A stretch of DNA of 64,000 nt from Acidobacteriota bacterium (GCA_017307505.1 JAFKEE010000016.1:1-64000), one strand, 5' to 3'; numbered from the stretch's first letter, positions 27,780 to 36,951 are shown. Numbers and translations: made by a program. The notes: a model not told the origin generated them from the sequence alone.

Positions 27780-29972
27780 ATGAAGATCAGATTCTGGATA
27801 TTGCCCGCGGCCCTTGCCGCTGTCTCTGCGTTTGCCGTTGAGACGAAGACCTGGACGCAGAGTGAATCGGCGGAGTTCGAGAAGGGCAGGCTGAAAGGGC
27901 TGGCGCTCTCGAGCGAGGGCAGGCTGAGCCTGGCGCCGACATGGAACGAGGTCTTCGACGCCGGAGTGCCGCACCTGTGGTGCGCCATCTCGAACGCCAA
28001 GGGCGAAGTCTTCGCGGGCGGAGCCGATGGCAAGGTTTTCGCCATCGACGCACAGGGCAAAGGGCGGACTTTGGCCACGCTGGAGGGCGGAGCGGTGTAC
28101 GCGCTGGCCGCCGGGACGAAGAATGATGTCTACGCGGCGGTCTCGCCCGAGGCGAAGATTTACCGCGTGGAGAGCGACGGCAAGGCGACCTTGTTCTCGA
28201 CGCTGAAGGCAGGCTATGTATGGGCGTTGGTGCCGGCGAAAGGCGGCGGGTTCTATGCGGCGACCGGGAATCCGGGCCAGATTCAGAAGATCGGCAGTGA
28301 TGGGAAGGCCACAGTGTTTTTCGATGCCGGAGAGACACATGTGCGCTCGCTGGCAATGGACGGCAAGGGCAATCTGATTGCGGGTACGGAGCCGAGCGGC
28401 CTGGTATTGCGGGTGGGTCCTGACGGATCGGGCTTTGTGCTGTATCAGACGGCGAAACGGGAAGTGACGGCGGTGGTGGCAGGGCCGGATGGTGCGATTT
28501 ACGCAGCGGCTTCCGGAACGAGGTCGGCTGCGGCTTTGCCGCTCCCGGTGGTTCCCGCGCCGGCACCGGCACCGGCCGCCGCGGCGACGGCGGGCGGAGG
28601 AGTTCAGATCCAAGTCGGCGGCGGTGCCCGTCCGCAGGCCGCGGCGCCGCCCAGCATTGGAGTCGCATCGGCCCCGGGCAATAGTGAGATCTATCGGATT
28701 GCAGCCGATGGCGAGCCGCGGCGAATCTGGTCCAACTCGCTACTCACGGTCTACGCGCTGGCCTTCGACAAGGCTGGAAAGCTGCTGGCCGGAACAGGCA
28801 ACATGGGCCGGGTTTATCGCATTGATACCGATTTCACGTTTACGCGGCTGGTGGATAGCGAACCGCAACAGGTGACCGCGATGGCGGCGGGCCCGGGCGG
28901 AGCGGTGATTGCGGTGACGGCGAATCCGGCAAAGGTGTTCCGGTTGGGACCGACGCTGGAACGGACCGGCAGTATTGAGAGCGAGTTGTTCGACGCGGGC
29001 GGATTCACCTATTGGGGCCGCCTGCGCAACGAGTCGGAGTTGAATGGCGGAACGATCACTGTGGAGGCGCATAGCGGCAACCTGGATCGCGCGGAGAAGA
29101 ACTGGAGCCCATGGGCGCCGGTCGACGCAGCGTCCGGATCGCGTGTGACGGCCCCGCCGGCGCGGTTCCTGGGTTGGCGTGCCACGTTGACCGCAGCGGC
29201 GGACGGACGGTCGCCGGTGTTGAAATTGGTCGAGGCGGCGTACCAGGCCAAGAACGTGGCGCCCGTCCTGGAGACGGTGGAAGTGACTCCGGCGAACTTC
29301 AAGTTCCCAACTTCCTCGTCGTCGCTGACGGCTTCTTCTTCGCTGTCGTTGCCTCCTCTGGGGCAATCACGACGGCCTTCGCCTTCCTCCGCTACCGACA
29401 CGGGCGCTGGGGCGGCCACCTTGAGTTTCGACAAAGGCACGATGGGTGCCCGGTGGCGTGCCCACGATGCGAATGGCGACACGCTGGAGTATAAGGTGGA
29501 GATCCGCGGCATTGAGGAAAAGGAATGGAAGCTGCTGAAGGACAAGGTGAAGGACGCCCGATTGAACTGGGATTCAACGACCTTCGCGGATGGGCGGTAC
29601 AGGCTGCGGGTCACGGCCTCCGACTGTACGGACAATTATCCCGGACAGGAACTGACCACGCAGATGGAGAGCGAAGAGTTTGTCATCGACAACACGCCGC
29701 CACAGATCGAGAACCTGACTGCCAGGGTTGAAGGTTCCAAGCTGCGCGTGCAGTTCAAGGCCACCGACGCGCTGACCTCGCTGCAGTTCGCGGAATATTC
29801 GATCAACGGCGGGGATTGGATCTCCGCGAAACCCACTACGCAGATGACGGATTCGCTTTCGCACGAATTCAACCTGGACGTGGAGAAGCCGGCGGGGTCG
29901 GAGTTTACCGTGGCTGTGAAGGTGGCGGACGAGAATGACAACCTGACGGTACGCAAGGTGACGCTGCACTAG
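27780..29972 (+). CDS. Secreted beta-propeller protein partnered with the S55 protein
   Basis: A 730-residue exported protein with signal peptide FWILPAALAAVSAFAVE. Residues about 60-400 contain NHL/Kelch-like blade repeats (VFAGGADGKVFAIDAQG, VYAAVSPEAKIYRVESDG, LLAGTGNMGRVYRID), interrupted near 255-310 by a Pro/Ala/Gly-rich linker. The C-terminal half (about 410-730) looks like fibronectin- or Y_Y_Y-like sandwiches (DGRYRLRVTASD, FVIDNTPPQIEN). A Ser/Pro-rich stretch lies near 510-540. No catalytic residues are apparent, so it probably binds proteins or polysaccharide in the same complex as the upstream peptidase. Confidence 0.7.
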   Translation: MKIRFWILPAALAAVSAFAVETKTWTQSESAEFEKGRLKGLALSSEGRLSLAPTWNEVFDAGVPHLWCAISNAKGEVFAGGADGKVFAIDAQGKGRTLATLEGGAVYALAAGTKNDVYAAVSPEAKIYRVESDGKATLFSTLKAGYVWALVPAKGGGFYAATGNPGQIQKIGSDGKATVFFDAGETHVRSLAMDGKGNLIAGTEPSGLVLRVGPDGSGFVLYQTAKREVTAVVAGPDGAIYAAASGTRSAAALPLPVVPAPAPAPAAAATAGGGVQIQVGGGARPQAAAPPSIGVASAPGNSEIYRIAADGEPRRIWSNSLLTVYALAFDKAGKLLAGTGNMGRVYRIDTDFTFTRLVDSEPQQVTAMAAGPGGAVIAVTANPAKVFRLGPTLERTGSIESELFDAGGFTYWGRLRNESELNGGTITVEAHSGNLDRAEKNWSPWAPVDAASGSRVTAPPARFLGWRATLTAAADGRSPVLKLVEAAYQAKNVAPVLETVEVTPANFKFPTSSSSLTASSSLSLPPLGQSRRPSPSSATDTGAGAATLSFDKGTMGARWRAHDANGDTLEYKVEIRGIEEKEWKLLKDKVKDARLNWDSTTFADGRYRLRVTASDCTDNYPGQELTTQMESEEFVIDNTPPQIENLTARVEGSKLRVQFKATDALTSLQFAEYSINGGDWISAKPTTQMTDSLSHEFNLDVEKPAGSEFTVAVKVADENDNLTVRKVTLH

Positions 29973-30001
29973 CCCGCGTTTCTACAGATCCAACAAGCAG
30001 C

Positions 30002-30027
30002 CGCCGGTGCACTCAGCGCCGGCGTTT
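30002..30027 (+). terminator. Weak rho-independent terminator after the propeller gene
   Basis: CGCCGG (30002-30007) pairs with CCGGCG (30019-30024) and is followed by TTT and, after CGC, another TTT. It lies 30 bp after the stop codon at 29972. The stem is short, so confidence is moderate. Confidence 0.5.
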
Positions 30028-30115
30028 CGCTTTAGGACGGGAACTTGCTTGCGGTGATGATTGCCGCTTCAACTGAAGTCTAAAATTTCAGATCAGCAAA
30101 AACAGGTTGTCCCGG

Positions 30116-30121
30116 TATAAA
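30116..30121 (+). promoter_or_regulatory. -10 box of the sugar-acid operon, probable leaderless start
   Basis: TATAAA ends 8 nt before the ATG at 30130. There is no Shine-Dalgarno, and only a weak -35 (TCAGCA at 30093-30098). The arrangement matches that of the S9 peptidase gene at 17295. Confidence 0.5.
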
Positions 30122-30129
30122 ATGCTTGC

Positions 30130-31041
30130 ATGCCGCCGCTTGCCGGGGTTTTCCCCATTCTCGCCACCACGTTCCGTGACGACGGGGCATTGGATCTTGA
30201 TAGCCAGATCCGGCTGGTTCGGCACCTGTTGGCCGCCGGCGCCCATGGCTTCGGCCTGTTCGGCAATGCGAGCGAAGGGTATACTCTGACGGCGGCGGAG
30301 CGCCGCGAAATCCTGCAGGCGGTCGTGCGAGAGGTGGACGGCCGGGTCCCCCTGGTGGTCAGTTCCGGGCACACCGGAACCACGGCGGCGGTGGAACTGG
30401 GTAAGCAGGCGGAAGACATGGGCGCGTCGGGCCTGATGGTGCTGCCGCCCTATCTAATGAAGACAGACGGCGAGGGTCTGCTGCATTACTACGCCGAGAT
30501 CGGGCGGGCGGTAAAGATCCCCGTGATGGTCCAGGACGCGCCCCTAATGACACAGGTGGCGATGCCGCCCCCTCTGCTGGCACGGATGGTGAGTGAGACG
30601 CCGAATGTCTGCTACGCGAAGGTGGAGGCGCCGCCCACGGCGCCCAAGACCACTTCAGTGGTGAAGGCTAGCGGCGGGGCGATGACGGTCTTCGGCGGGC
30701 TGAACGGGCTATTCATGATCGAAGAGATGCAGCGGGGCGCGCGCGGCGTCATGCCGGGCAGCGACCTGACGGCGCAGTTCGTGGCCATTTGGGATGCCAT
30801 GGAGGGCGGGCGGCTGCAGGAAGCCTGGAGGGTGTTCACTCGGGCGCTGCCGCTGATCCGGTTTGAGCTGCAACCGGGACTGGGGGTTTCGGCGATGAAG
30901 CACAACCTGGCAGCGCTCGGCGTCATCGACAGTTCGTTTGTCCGGCACCCTACTTCGTCACTGACCCGCGAAAGCCTGACGGAGCTGGAGTTCCTGAGGA
31001 CGTGGGTAGCCGCTGAACCGGAAACGCCCGTGGTCGCCTGA
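30130..31041 (+). CDS. DapA/KDG-aldolase family lyase or dehydratase
   Basis: A 303-residue class I aldolase of the dihydrodipicolinate synthase superfamily (TIM barrel). The Schiff-base Lys is in NVCYAKVEAPP, and GFGLFGNASEGYTL corresponds to the GxxGE substrate loop. In DapA and most KDG aldolases a tyrosine in a YNxP motif shuttles protons; here it is replaced by Gln (MVQDAPL), so the reaction may differ. Located first in an operon with an organic-acid MFS transporter and an enolase-superfamily dehydratase, it probably acts on a 2-keto-3-deoxy sugar acid rather than in lysine synthesis. Confidence 0.85.
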   Translation: MPPLAGVFPILATTFRDDGALDLDSQIRLVRHLLAAGAHGFGLFGNASEGYTLTAAERREILQAVVREVDGRVPLVVSSGHTGTTAAVELGKQAEDMGASGLMVLPPYLMKTDGEGLLHYYAEIGRAVKIPVMVQDAPLMTQVAMPPPLLARMVSETPNVCYAKVEAPPTAPKTTSVVKASGGAMTVFGGLNGLFMIEEMQRGARGVMPGSDLTAQFVAIWDAMEGGRLQEAWRVFTRALPLIRFELQPGLGVSAMKHNLAALGVIDSSFVRHPTSSLTRESLTELEFLRTWVAAEPETPVVA

Positions 31042-31058
31042 CCCGGCGCAACCCCGCC

Positions 31059-32294
31059 ATGCGCATCCGGCACTTGCGTTGGTACATTGCCGCGCTGCTG
31101 TTCGCCGCCTCGATGATCAATTACATCGACCGGCAGGCGCTATCCGTGGTCGCGCCCATCCTGACGAAGGAACTGCGCCTCTCTCCGACGCAATATGCGG
31201 GCATCCTGCAGTGGTTTCTGGTGGCATACACCATCACCTATGTGATTAACGGCTGGGTGGTGGATCGCTGGGGGACGCGCCGGTCGATGGCGGCGTTTAT
31301 GGCGTGGTGGTCGGCCAGTAACATGGCCCACGCGCTGGCCTCGGGCGTCGCCTCCCTTTCGGCGTTTCGCTGCCTGCTGGGCATGGGCGAGTCGGGCAGC
31401 TTCATGGCGTCGATCAAGGTGGCGTCGGAGTGGTATCCGGCCAAGGATCGCGCGGTTGTGAACGGCCTGGTGAACGCGGGCGCGGCGGCCGGGGCGGTGG
31501 TGGCTCCTCCACTGGTCGTCTGGCTGGCGACGCAGTATGGCTGGCGGTTCGCGTTCGTCGCGACAGGCGCGGTCGGGTTTGTGTGGCTCGTCGCGTGGCT
31601 GTTGCTCTACGAACTGCCGGAGCGGCACAAGCGGATCACGGCGGAAGAACTGGCCCTGATCCAGGCTCCGGCTGCGGCAGCTCCGGTGGCCGCCAAAGGG
31701 TATCTGCAGCTGCTCGGGCTGCGGGAAACCTGGGCGCTGTTGGGTGCGCGGTTTCTGTCGGATCCCGTCTGGTGGTTCTATCTCTTCTGGCTGCCGAAGT
31801 ACCTGGTGGAGCACCGCGGATTCACGCTGCTGCAGATGGGCATGCTTGCGTGGCTCCCTTACCTCTGTGCCGATCTGGGTTCGGTGGCGGGCGGCCTCAT
31901 ATCGGGGGCGCTGATTGCGCGCGGCTGGGCGGCGGCGCGCGCGCGCCGGGCGGTGATGCTGCCGTGCGCGCTTTCGATGCCACTGAGCATCGCGGTGGCG
32001 CTGGCGCCCAGCTCGGAACTGGCCATTGCGCTGATTTGCGTGGTGTTGTTTGCGCACATGGCCTGGCGGACGAACCTGACCACGATGACGAACGATTTGT
32101 ACCCGCGGGCGGTGGTGGGATCGGTGTCCGGATTGATCGCCTTCGGCACCGGGTTGGGGGGCGCGCTGTTCACCAACGTGACAGGGCAACTGGTGGAACG
32201 CTACTCGTATACGTCTGTCTTCTGCATCATGGGGTTCCTGCATCCGGCGGCGCTCCTGCTGTTGGGTGTACTTCTGAAGAAGAGGGGTGAATGA
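31059..32294 (+). CDS. MFS transporter, sugar-acid (ACS/hexuronate) type
   Basis: A 411-residue permease with about 12 helices. The N-terminus NYIDRQALSVVAPIL and the loop VDRWGTRRSM, together with FRCLLGMGESGSFMASIKVASEWYPAKDRAVVNG, are typical of the anion:cation symporter family (ExuT, GudP), which imports hexuronates, glucarate or galactonate. It starts 17 bp after the aldolase gene and its stop overlaps the dehydratase start (ATGA), so uptake and breakdown are co-expressed. Confidence 0.9.
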   Translation: MRIRHLRWYIAALLFAASMINYIDRQALSVVAPILTKELRLSPTQYAGILQWFLVAYTITYVINGWVVDRWGTRRSMAAFMAWWSASNMAHALASGVASLSAFRCLLGMGESGSFMASIKVASEWYPAKDRAVVNGLVNAGAAAGAVVAPPLVVWLATQYGWRFAFVATGAVGFVWLVAWLLLYELPERHKRITAEELALIQAPAAAAPVAAKGYLQLLGLRETWALLGARFLSDPVWWFYLFWLPKYLVEHRGFTLLQMGMLAWLPYLCADLGSVAGGLISGALIARGWAAARARRAVMLPCALSMPLSIAVALAPSSELAIALICVVLFAHMAWRTNLTTMTNDLYPRAVVGSVSGLIAFGTGLGGALFTNVTGQLVERYSYTSVFCIMGFLHPAALLLLGVLLKKRGE

Positions 32295-33475
32295 CGCGAA
32301 TCCGAAGCGTGGAAGCAATTCCGGTGCGGCTGCCGAGGGATCTGGAAGAGGCTACGGGAACTGCTGGCTCGCCTTCCGTCCTGCGGAACGGCCTGGCCGA
32401 CTATCGGTGGTCGGCCAGTGTACCCGCCATCTACTCCCGGCACTTCGAGACGGCGCTGGTGAAGGTGACGCTCGACGACGGGTCCACGGGATGGGGCGAA
32501 GCCCAGGCGCCATTGGCGCCCCAGGTTGCGTGTTCGATTGTGGAGCGGCTGCTGGCTCCGCTGCTGGTGGGCTCGGAGTTCCAGCCGGAGCCACGGCAGA
32601 TCGAGAAGACCTGGCACAACCTGTATGGGTCGATGCGGGTTCGAGGGCAGACCGGCGGCTTCATGCTGGATGCCATCAGCGGGGTGGATCTGGCGTTGTG
32701 GGACCTGGCGGGTAAGCTGCGCCAGCAGCCTGTGTCCGCACTGATTGCAGGCACTGCGGCCCGACCCCGAGTGCCAGCCTATCTCAGCGGGCTGCCATCC
32801 GGTTCCTTCGCCGACCGCTGCCGTTTTGCGCGCGATTACCAGGCGCAGGGGTTCGGCTGTTTCAAGATTTTCCACGAGGCGGCGGAGGGGGAGCTGTTCC
32901 AACTGCTGGACGAGTTGCGCGATGCGTTGGGCGCATCGGCCCAGCTGGCGGTGGACGCGTTGTGGCGGCTGGACGAACAGCGTGCGGCGGCGTTCGGGCG
33001 GCAGCTGGACCGGCGGCACGCGGTGTGGCTGGAGTGTCCCTTTATGCCTGAAGAGTCGGAGGCGCATGTGCGGTTGGCGGAAGGGATCCAGACCCCGCTG
33101 GCGGCGGGGGAGAGTTATCGGACCCGGAACGAGATCGCCTCGCTGCTGCCTGCCTTGCGATTTGTCCAGCCGGACCTGGGCCGGACCGGGATCACCGAGG
33201 GTTTGCGCATCGCGACGATGGCCACGGGGACGAACGCCGCCATTCTGCCGCATGTCAGCATCGCCCTGGGTCCGCAGATTGCGGCGGCGATGCATTTTGC
33301 GGCCGCCCTGGAGAATGCACCGCTGCTGGAGTTCAACCCGTCCGTCCTGAAGATGGCGAACCTGTTTCTCGAATTCCCGTTGCGGATGGAGGATGCGCAC
33401 TGGTTGGTTCCGGAGGGGCCGGGCCTGGGCATCCAGGTGAAGGAAGAGGAGCTGCGCGCCGCGATCCAGTGGTAA
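32291..33475 (+). CDS. Enolase-superfamily sugar-acid dehydratase (mandelate racemase/MLE type)
   Basis: A 394-residue enzyme. The N-terminal capping domain is followed by a TIM barrel with the three Mg2+ ligands: Asp in LAVDALW, Glu in WLECPF and Glu in AAGESYRT. The general base region is GCFKIFHEA on strand 2 and PHVSIALGP on strand 7, with Asp in QPDLGRTG. The Lys and His bases suggest dehydration or epimerisation of an acid sugar, feeding the KDG-type lyase upstream in the operon. The exact sugar acid is not predictable. The ATG overlaps the transporter stop by four bases. Confidence 0.88.
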   Translation: MTRIRSVEAIPVRLPRDLEEATGTAGSPSVLRNGLADYRWSASVPAIYSRHFETALVKVTLDDGSTGWGEAQAPLAPQVACSIVERLLAPLLVGSEFQPEPRQIEKTWHNLYGSMRVRGQTGGFMLDAISGVDLALWDLAGKLRQQPVSALIAGTAARPRVPAYLSGLPSGSFADRCRFARDYQAQGFGCFKIFHEAAEGELFQLLDELRDALGASAQLAVDALWRLDEQRAAAFGRQLDRRHAVWLECPFMPEESEAHVRLAEGIQTPLAAGESYRTRNEIASLLPALRFVQPDLGRTGITEGLRIATMATGTNAAILPHVSIALGPQIAAAMHFAAALENAPLLEFNPSVLKMANLFLEFPLRMEDAHWLVPEGPGLGIQVKEEELRAAIQW

Positions 33476-33542
33476 TCGGTCGGGAATGTAACATCTTCCG
33501 AACGCGAAACATGATTAGCCGTAACTACTGGCTAGGTGCATC

Positions 33543-36047
33543 ATGTTTGAATCCTTCGCGCAGGACATCTCCTACGGCCTCCGGCAACTGAAGAAAAGCC
33601 CGGGCTTTACGTTCGTCGCGGTCGCATCCCTGGCCCTGGGCATTGGCGCCAATACGGCGATCTTTGAACTGGTTGCGGCGATTCGACTGCAGACGCTGCC
33701 GGTGGAGAAGCCTGAGGAACTGGTTTCCGTTGACTTTGCCAAGGGGTCGGCGCGCTCCGGTTGGTTCTCTACGCGTTCGGCCAGGCTAACATCCGCGCAC
33801 TGGGAGCATCTACAGAAGCACCAGCAGGCCTTCAGCGGAGTCCTGGCGTGGAGCGCGACGCGTTTCAACCTGGCGGATGGAGGCGAGGCCCGGTGGGCGG
33901 AAGGGCTGTATGTGAGCGGCGATTTCTTCCGCGTCCTGGGCGTGAATCCTCTCATCGGCCGGACGATCAGCTCAGCGGATGACACCGAAGCGTGCCCGAA
34001 CCCGGGTGCGGTGGTCAGTTATGCGTTCTGGCAGCGGGAACTGGGCGGAGACAGGAGCGCCCTGGGCCGGAACCTCAGCTTGAACGGGCGTCGTATTCCG
34101 TTGATCGGCATCACCAAGCCCGAGTTCTTTGGTGTGGAGATGGGCCGGCGCTTCGACGTAGCGATTCCGGTGTGCGCCGACCGCATGATGTCGGACGACG
34201 GCAAAGGGCGGATCCCCATCAAGCATGCCTGGTGGCTATCGATGATGGGGCGGCTGAAGCCGGGCATCACTGTAGACAAGGCGCGCGCCGAGCTGCAGGC
34301 CTTGTCGCCGGGCTTGATGGAAGCCACGATGCCGCCTGTCTACAAAGCGCAGCAGGCGAAGAAGTACCTGGCGAACAAGATAGACGCGCAGGAGGGCGGC
34401 ACGGGCGTTTCCAACCTGCGCCGTCAATATGAGCAGCCGTTGTGGCTGCTCATGGCGACCACGGGCCTGGTGCTGCTGATCGCGTGCGCAAACCTGGCGA
34501 ACCTGCTGCTGGCGAGGGCCAGTGTGCGGGAGAGGGAACTGGCCGTGAGGCTGGCCCTGGGCGCCTCGCGCAACCGCCTGGTGCGGCAGTTGCTGGCCGA
34601 GAGCCTGCTGCTGGCGATCATGGGCGCGACCTTGGGGGCAGGCCTGGCTCAGCTTCTGAGCAAGGGCCTCATCGCTTTCATCAGCACCTCGGACAACCCG
34701 TTGTTCGTAAACCTCACCTTGGACTGGCGGGTGTTGGGGTTCACAGCCTTGCTGGCGATCAGCACCTGCCTGCTGTTCGGTCTGTTGCCGGCTCTGCGGG
34801 CTACGAACATGCCGCCGTCCGCGGCGATTCGATCCGGCGGGCGCAGTGTGACCTCTGGCCCGGAGCGCTTCAGCCTGCGCCGCATTCTGGTGGTGACGCA
34901 GGTGGCGTTCTCGCTGGTGCTGCTCACCGGGGCGCTGCTTTTTGTACGCAGCCTGCGCAACCTGATGACGACGGATTCCGGATACAAGCCGGAAGGCATC
35001 ATGACGGTGGACCTGGACTTCAGCCGCGGCCAGTATTCGAAGGAGCGGCGTCCGGCCCTCTACCGGGAGCTTTCCGACAAGCTCTCCGCGCTGCCCGGCG
35101 TGCAGGCGGCCGCGCAGGTGATGATGACTCCGATGAGCGGCTCGGGCTGGAACAACGACATCGGACCCGATAACACCCAGGCGGCGGCGAGCGGCAAACA
35201 GTCGTTTTTCAACCGCGTCGGGCCGGGATATTTCCATACGATGGGCACCCAACTGCTGGCCGGCCGCGAGTTCGATGAACGCGACAATGTGTCAGCGCCC
35301 AAGGTGGCAGTCGTTAATGAGGTGTTTGCGAAGAAGTTCTTCGGGAAGGCCAATGTGGTGGGCCGTACCTTCCATATGGAGGCGCCCGCGGGCAAGCAGG
35401 AGGATCTGATTCAGATCGTCGGCGTCGTCAAGAACACCAAGTATTACGAACTGCGAGAGGATTTCCTGCCGATCGGTTTCTTCCCGATGGCGCAGGATGA
35501 GGATCCGGGGCCCGGTCTGTCGATGGTGCTGCGGGTCCAAGGATCGCCGTTGGAACTCATGAACGGGGTGAAGGGCGCCATTGCCGGAGTCAACCCGACC
35601 ATTGGGATCGAGTTCAAGTCTTTCTCGGCCCAATTGGAGGAGTCGCTGCTGCGCGACCGCCTGATGGCCACCCTTTCCGGCGCGTTCGCCCTATTGGCCG
35701 GACTGCTCGCGACGTTGGGCCTCTACGGTGTGATTGCCTATATGGTGGCGCGCCGCCGCAGCGAGATTGGGGTCCGCATCGCCCTGGGCGCCGATCGGGC
35801 CAAGGTGATCCGCCTGGTGCTGGCGGAGACAGGTCTACTGCTGGCGGCCGGGTTGGTGGTGGGCATCCTGCTGGCGCAATGGGCCGCGCGTGGAGCAGCC
35901 AGCATGCTCTATGGCCTGCAGCCGTGGGATCCGGTGTCGACCGCGGTCTCGATTGTGCTGCTGGCGACGGTGGGTTTGTGCGCCGGATTCGGACCGGCCC
36001 GGCGGGCAGCGGCCCTGGAACCGATGTCGGCGCTGAGGGAAGAGTAA
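33543..36047 (+). CDS. ADOP-type FtsX/MacB ABC permease
   Basis: An 834-residue membrane protein with the two-module structure of acidobacterial duplicated orphan permeases. The start QDISYGLRQLKKSPGFTFVAV is the family hallmark. A first transmembrane helix (about 22-45), a MacB-like periplasmic domain (about 50-270) and three helices (about 295-420, with LANLLLARASVRERELAVRLALGASR) are followed by a second helix, a second periplasmic domain and three C-terminal helices (MVARRRSEIGVRIALGA). No ATPase gene is adjacent, and no PadR regulator either, so it is an orphan. The substrate is unknown; the related MacB and LolC export peptides or lipoproteins. Confidence 0.92.
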   Translation: MFESFAQDISYGLRQLKKSPGFTFVAVASLALGIGANTAIFELVAAIRLQTLPVEKPEELVSVDFAKGSARSGWFSTRSARLTSAHWEHLQKHQQAFSGVLAWSATRFNLADGGEARWAEGLYVSGDFFRVLGVNPLIGRTISSADDTEACPNPGAVVSYAFWQRELGGDRSALGRNLSLNGRRIPLIGITKPEFFGVEMGRRFDVAIPVCADRMMSDDGKGRIPIKHAWWLSMMGRLKPGITVDKARAELQALSPGLMEATMPPVYKAQQAKKYLANKIDAQEGGTGVSNLRRQYEQPLWLLMATTGLVLLIACANLANLLLARASVRERELAVRLALGASRNRLVRQLLAESLLLAIMGATLGAGLAQLLSKGLIAFISTSDNPLFVNLTLDWRVLGFTALLAISTCLLFGLLPALRATNMPPSAAIRSGGRSVTSGPERFSLRRILVVTQVAFSLVLLTGALLFVRSLRNLMTTDSGYKPEGIMTVDLDFSRGQYSKERRPALYRELSDKLSALPGVQAAAQVMMTPMSGSGWNNDIGPDNTQAAASGKQSFFNRVGPGYFHTMGTQLLAGREFDERDNVSAPKVAVVNEVFAKKFFGKANVVGRTFHMEAPAGKQEDLIQIVGVVKNTKYYELREDFLPIGFFPMAQDEDPGPGLSMVLRVQGSPLELMNGVKGAIAGVNPTIGIEFKSFSAQLEESLLRDRLMATLSGAFALLAGLLATLGLYGVIAYMVARRRSEIGVRIALGADRAKVIRLVLAETGLLLAAGLVVGILLAQWAARGAASMLYGLQPWDPVSTAVSIVLLATVGLCAGFGPARRAAALEPMSALREE

Positions 36048-36067
36048 AGGCAGACGCACGGCGGGGC

Positions 36068-36082
36068 AGCCGTGGCACGGCT
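36068..36082. repeat. Small hairpin between convergent genes
   Basis: AGCCGTG (36068-36074) and CACGGCT (36076-36082) form a perfect inverted repeat with one base between. It lies between the ADOP stop and the convergent methyltransferase stop and has no T-tract, so its role is uncertain. Confidence 0.4.
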
Positions 36083-36111
36083 ACGGACCGGGCAGTGACC
36101 GAGTAACTCCA

Positions 36112-36618
36112 CTAATCGCGGGGTGCGCTCTCCAGGATGGCCCACTGGGCCAGGCCGGCGAAGCGGCGGTACTCGGCTACTCGGAAACCGGGCACTCGCC
36201 GGGCATCGAACAGGTTGGAATGCGGCGAGGTACGCCGTTGATTGATGCCCGCGTTTTCCAGAATCTTCAACAGCCAGTCCCACTCCGGAGCCGGAGTGGT
36301 GAGCATCAGTTGTCCCTTCGGCTTCAGCAGCTGACGGCAGGCGTCAAAGCAATCAACATGTTCTAGGATCTCGAAGGCCACAATCACATCAAACGAGCCA
36401 GCCTGCAATCCAAGCCCGGACCACTCCAGGATGTCGCCCACTACGTCGGCCGGGCCATGTAAGTCCAGGCCCGTGTATTGCTTAATGCCACGTTCCCGCA
36501 GATGGCGGCCAGCCCAACCGGACCCGCAACCCACTTCCAGAACTCTGGCATCCAGGGGGATGCGGTCGAGGAAATAGCGGGCACGCAGGCGCCGCATTCT
36601 GGATTCGAGGAGGGCCAT
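36112..36618 (-). CDS. Class I SAM-dependent methyltransferase
   Basis: A 168-residue Rossmann-fold methyltransferase. Motif I is RVLEVGCGSGWAGRHL (SAM binding), with Asp in YTGLDLHG; DVIVAFEILEHVDCF and LKPKGQLMLTTPAP are typical of the UbiG/COQ5-like Methyltransf_11 group. It is shorter than usual and has no N-terminal extension. The acceptor is unknown. It is about 0.7 kb from the end of the polyketide operon but separated by two genes, so a link is only a possibility. Confidence 0.85.
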   Translation of the reverse strand: MALLESRMRRLRARYFLDRIPLDARVLEVGCGSGWAGRHLRERGIKQYTGLDLHGPADVVGDILEWSGLGLQAGSFDVIVAFEILEHVDCFDACRQLLKPKGQLMLTTPAPEWDWLLKILENAGINQRRTSPHSNLFDARRVPGFRVAEYRRFAGLAQWAILESAPRD

Positions 36619-36662
36619 GGGGAGGGGTCGTTCCCATGGTAGCGGACAGAGGAGGCCTGGGG

Positions 36663-36896
36663 TCAGGCGAGGATGTTGAGAATTGCCTGATTCAGAGAGT
36701 CGAAGTTCTGGGCGACCTGGACGTTGGCTTCTACCATGATCTTCGCCTGCATCATTGCCAGAGCCTCGGCGCTGAGGTCCACACTGTCGGCAGGGGCCGC
36801 GGCCACGGTAGGCATCTTTGCGATGCGTGTCGCGGTGGCTTCCGCCAATTGAAGGCCATTCGAGATGCCCGCCAGGGCGATGCTGAGGTCTGCCAT
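36663..36896 (-). CDS. YjfB-like putative motility protein
   Basis: A 77-residue protein (from ATG 36896; a GTG at 36911 adds five residues). The C-terminal pattern AKIMVEANVQVAQNFDSLNQ followed by AILNIL matches the YjfB/YkyA-like motility family, small proteins whose genes belong to flagellar (sigma-D/28) regulons. The rest is Ala/Val-rich and helical. No flagellar gene is present in the window. A sigma-28-like promoter lies immediately upstream at 36915-36941. Confidence 0.7.
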   Translation of the reverse strand: MADLSIALAGISNGLQLAEATATRIAKMPTVAAAPADSVDLSAEALAMMQAKIMVEANVQVAQNFDSLNQAILNILA

Positions 36897-36914
36897 TTGT
36901 CCGTCTCGCACTTC

Positions 36915-36941
36915 TTATCGAAGATCCAGGCGGCCGTTTGA
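36915..36941 (-). promoter_or_regulatory. Sigma-28 (FliA)-like promoter
   Basis: On the minus strand TCAA (36941-36938) is separated by exactly 15 nt from TTCGATAA (36922-36915). The FliA consensus is TAAA-N15-GCCGATAA, so 3 of 4 and 6 of 8 positions match at the right spacing. It is directly upstream of the YjfB-like gene. The transcript would have a leader of only about 12 nt. Confidence 0.45.
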
Positions 36942-36951
36942 GGGAAACTTG

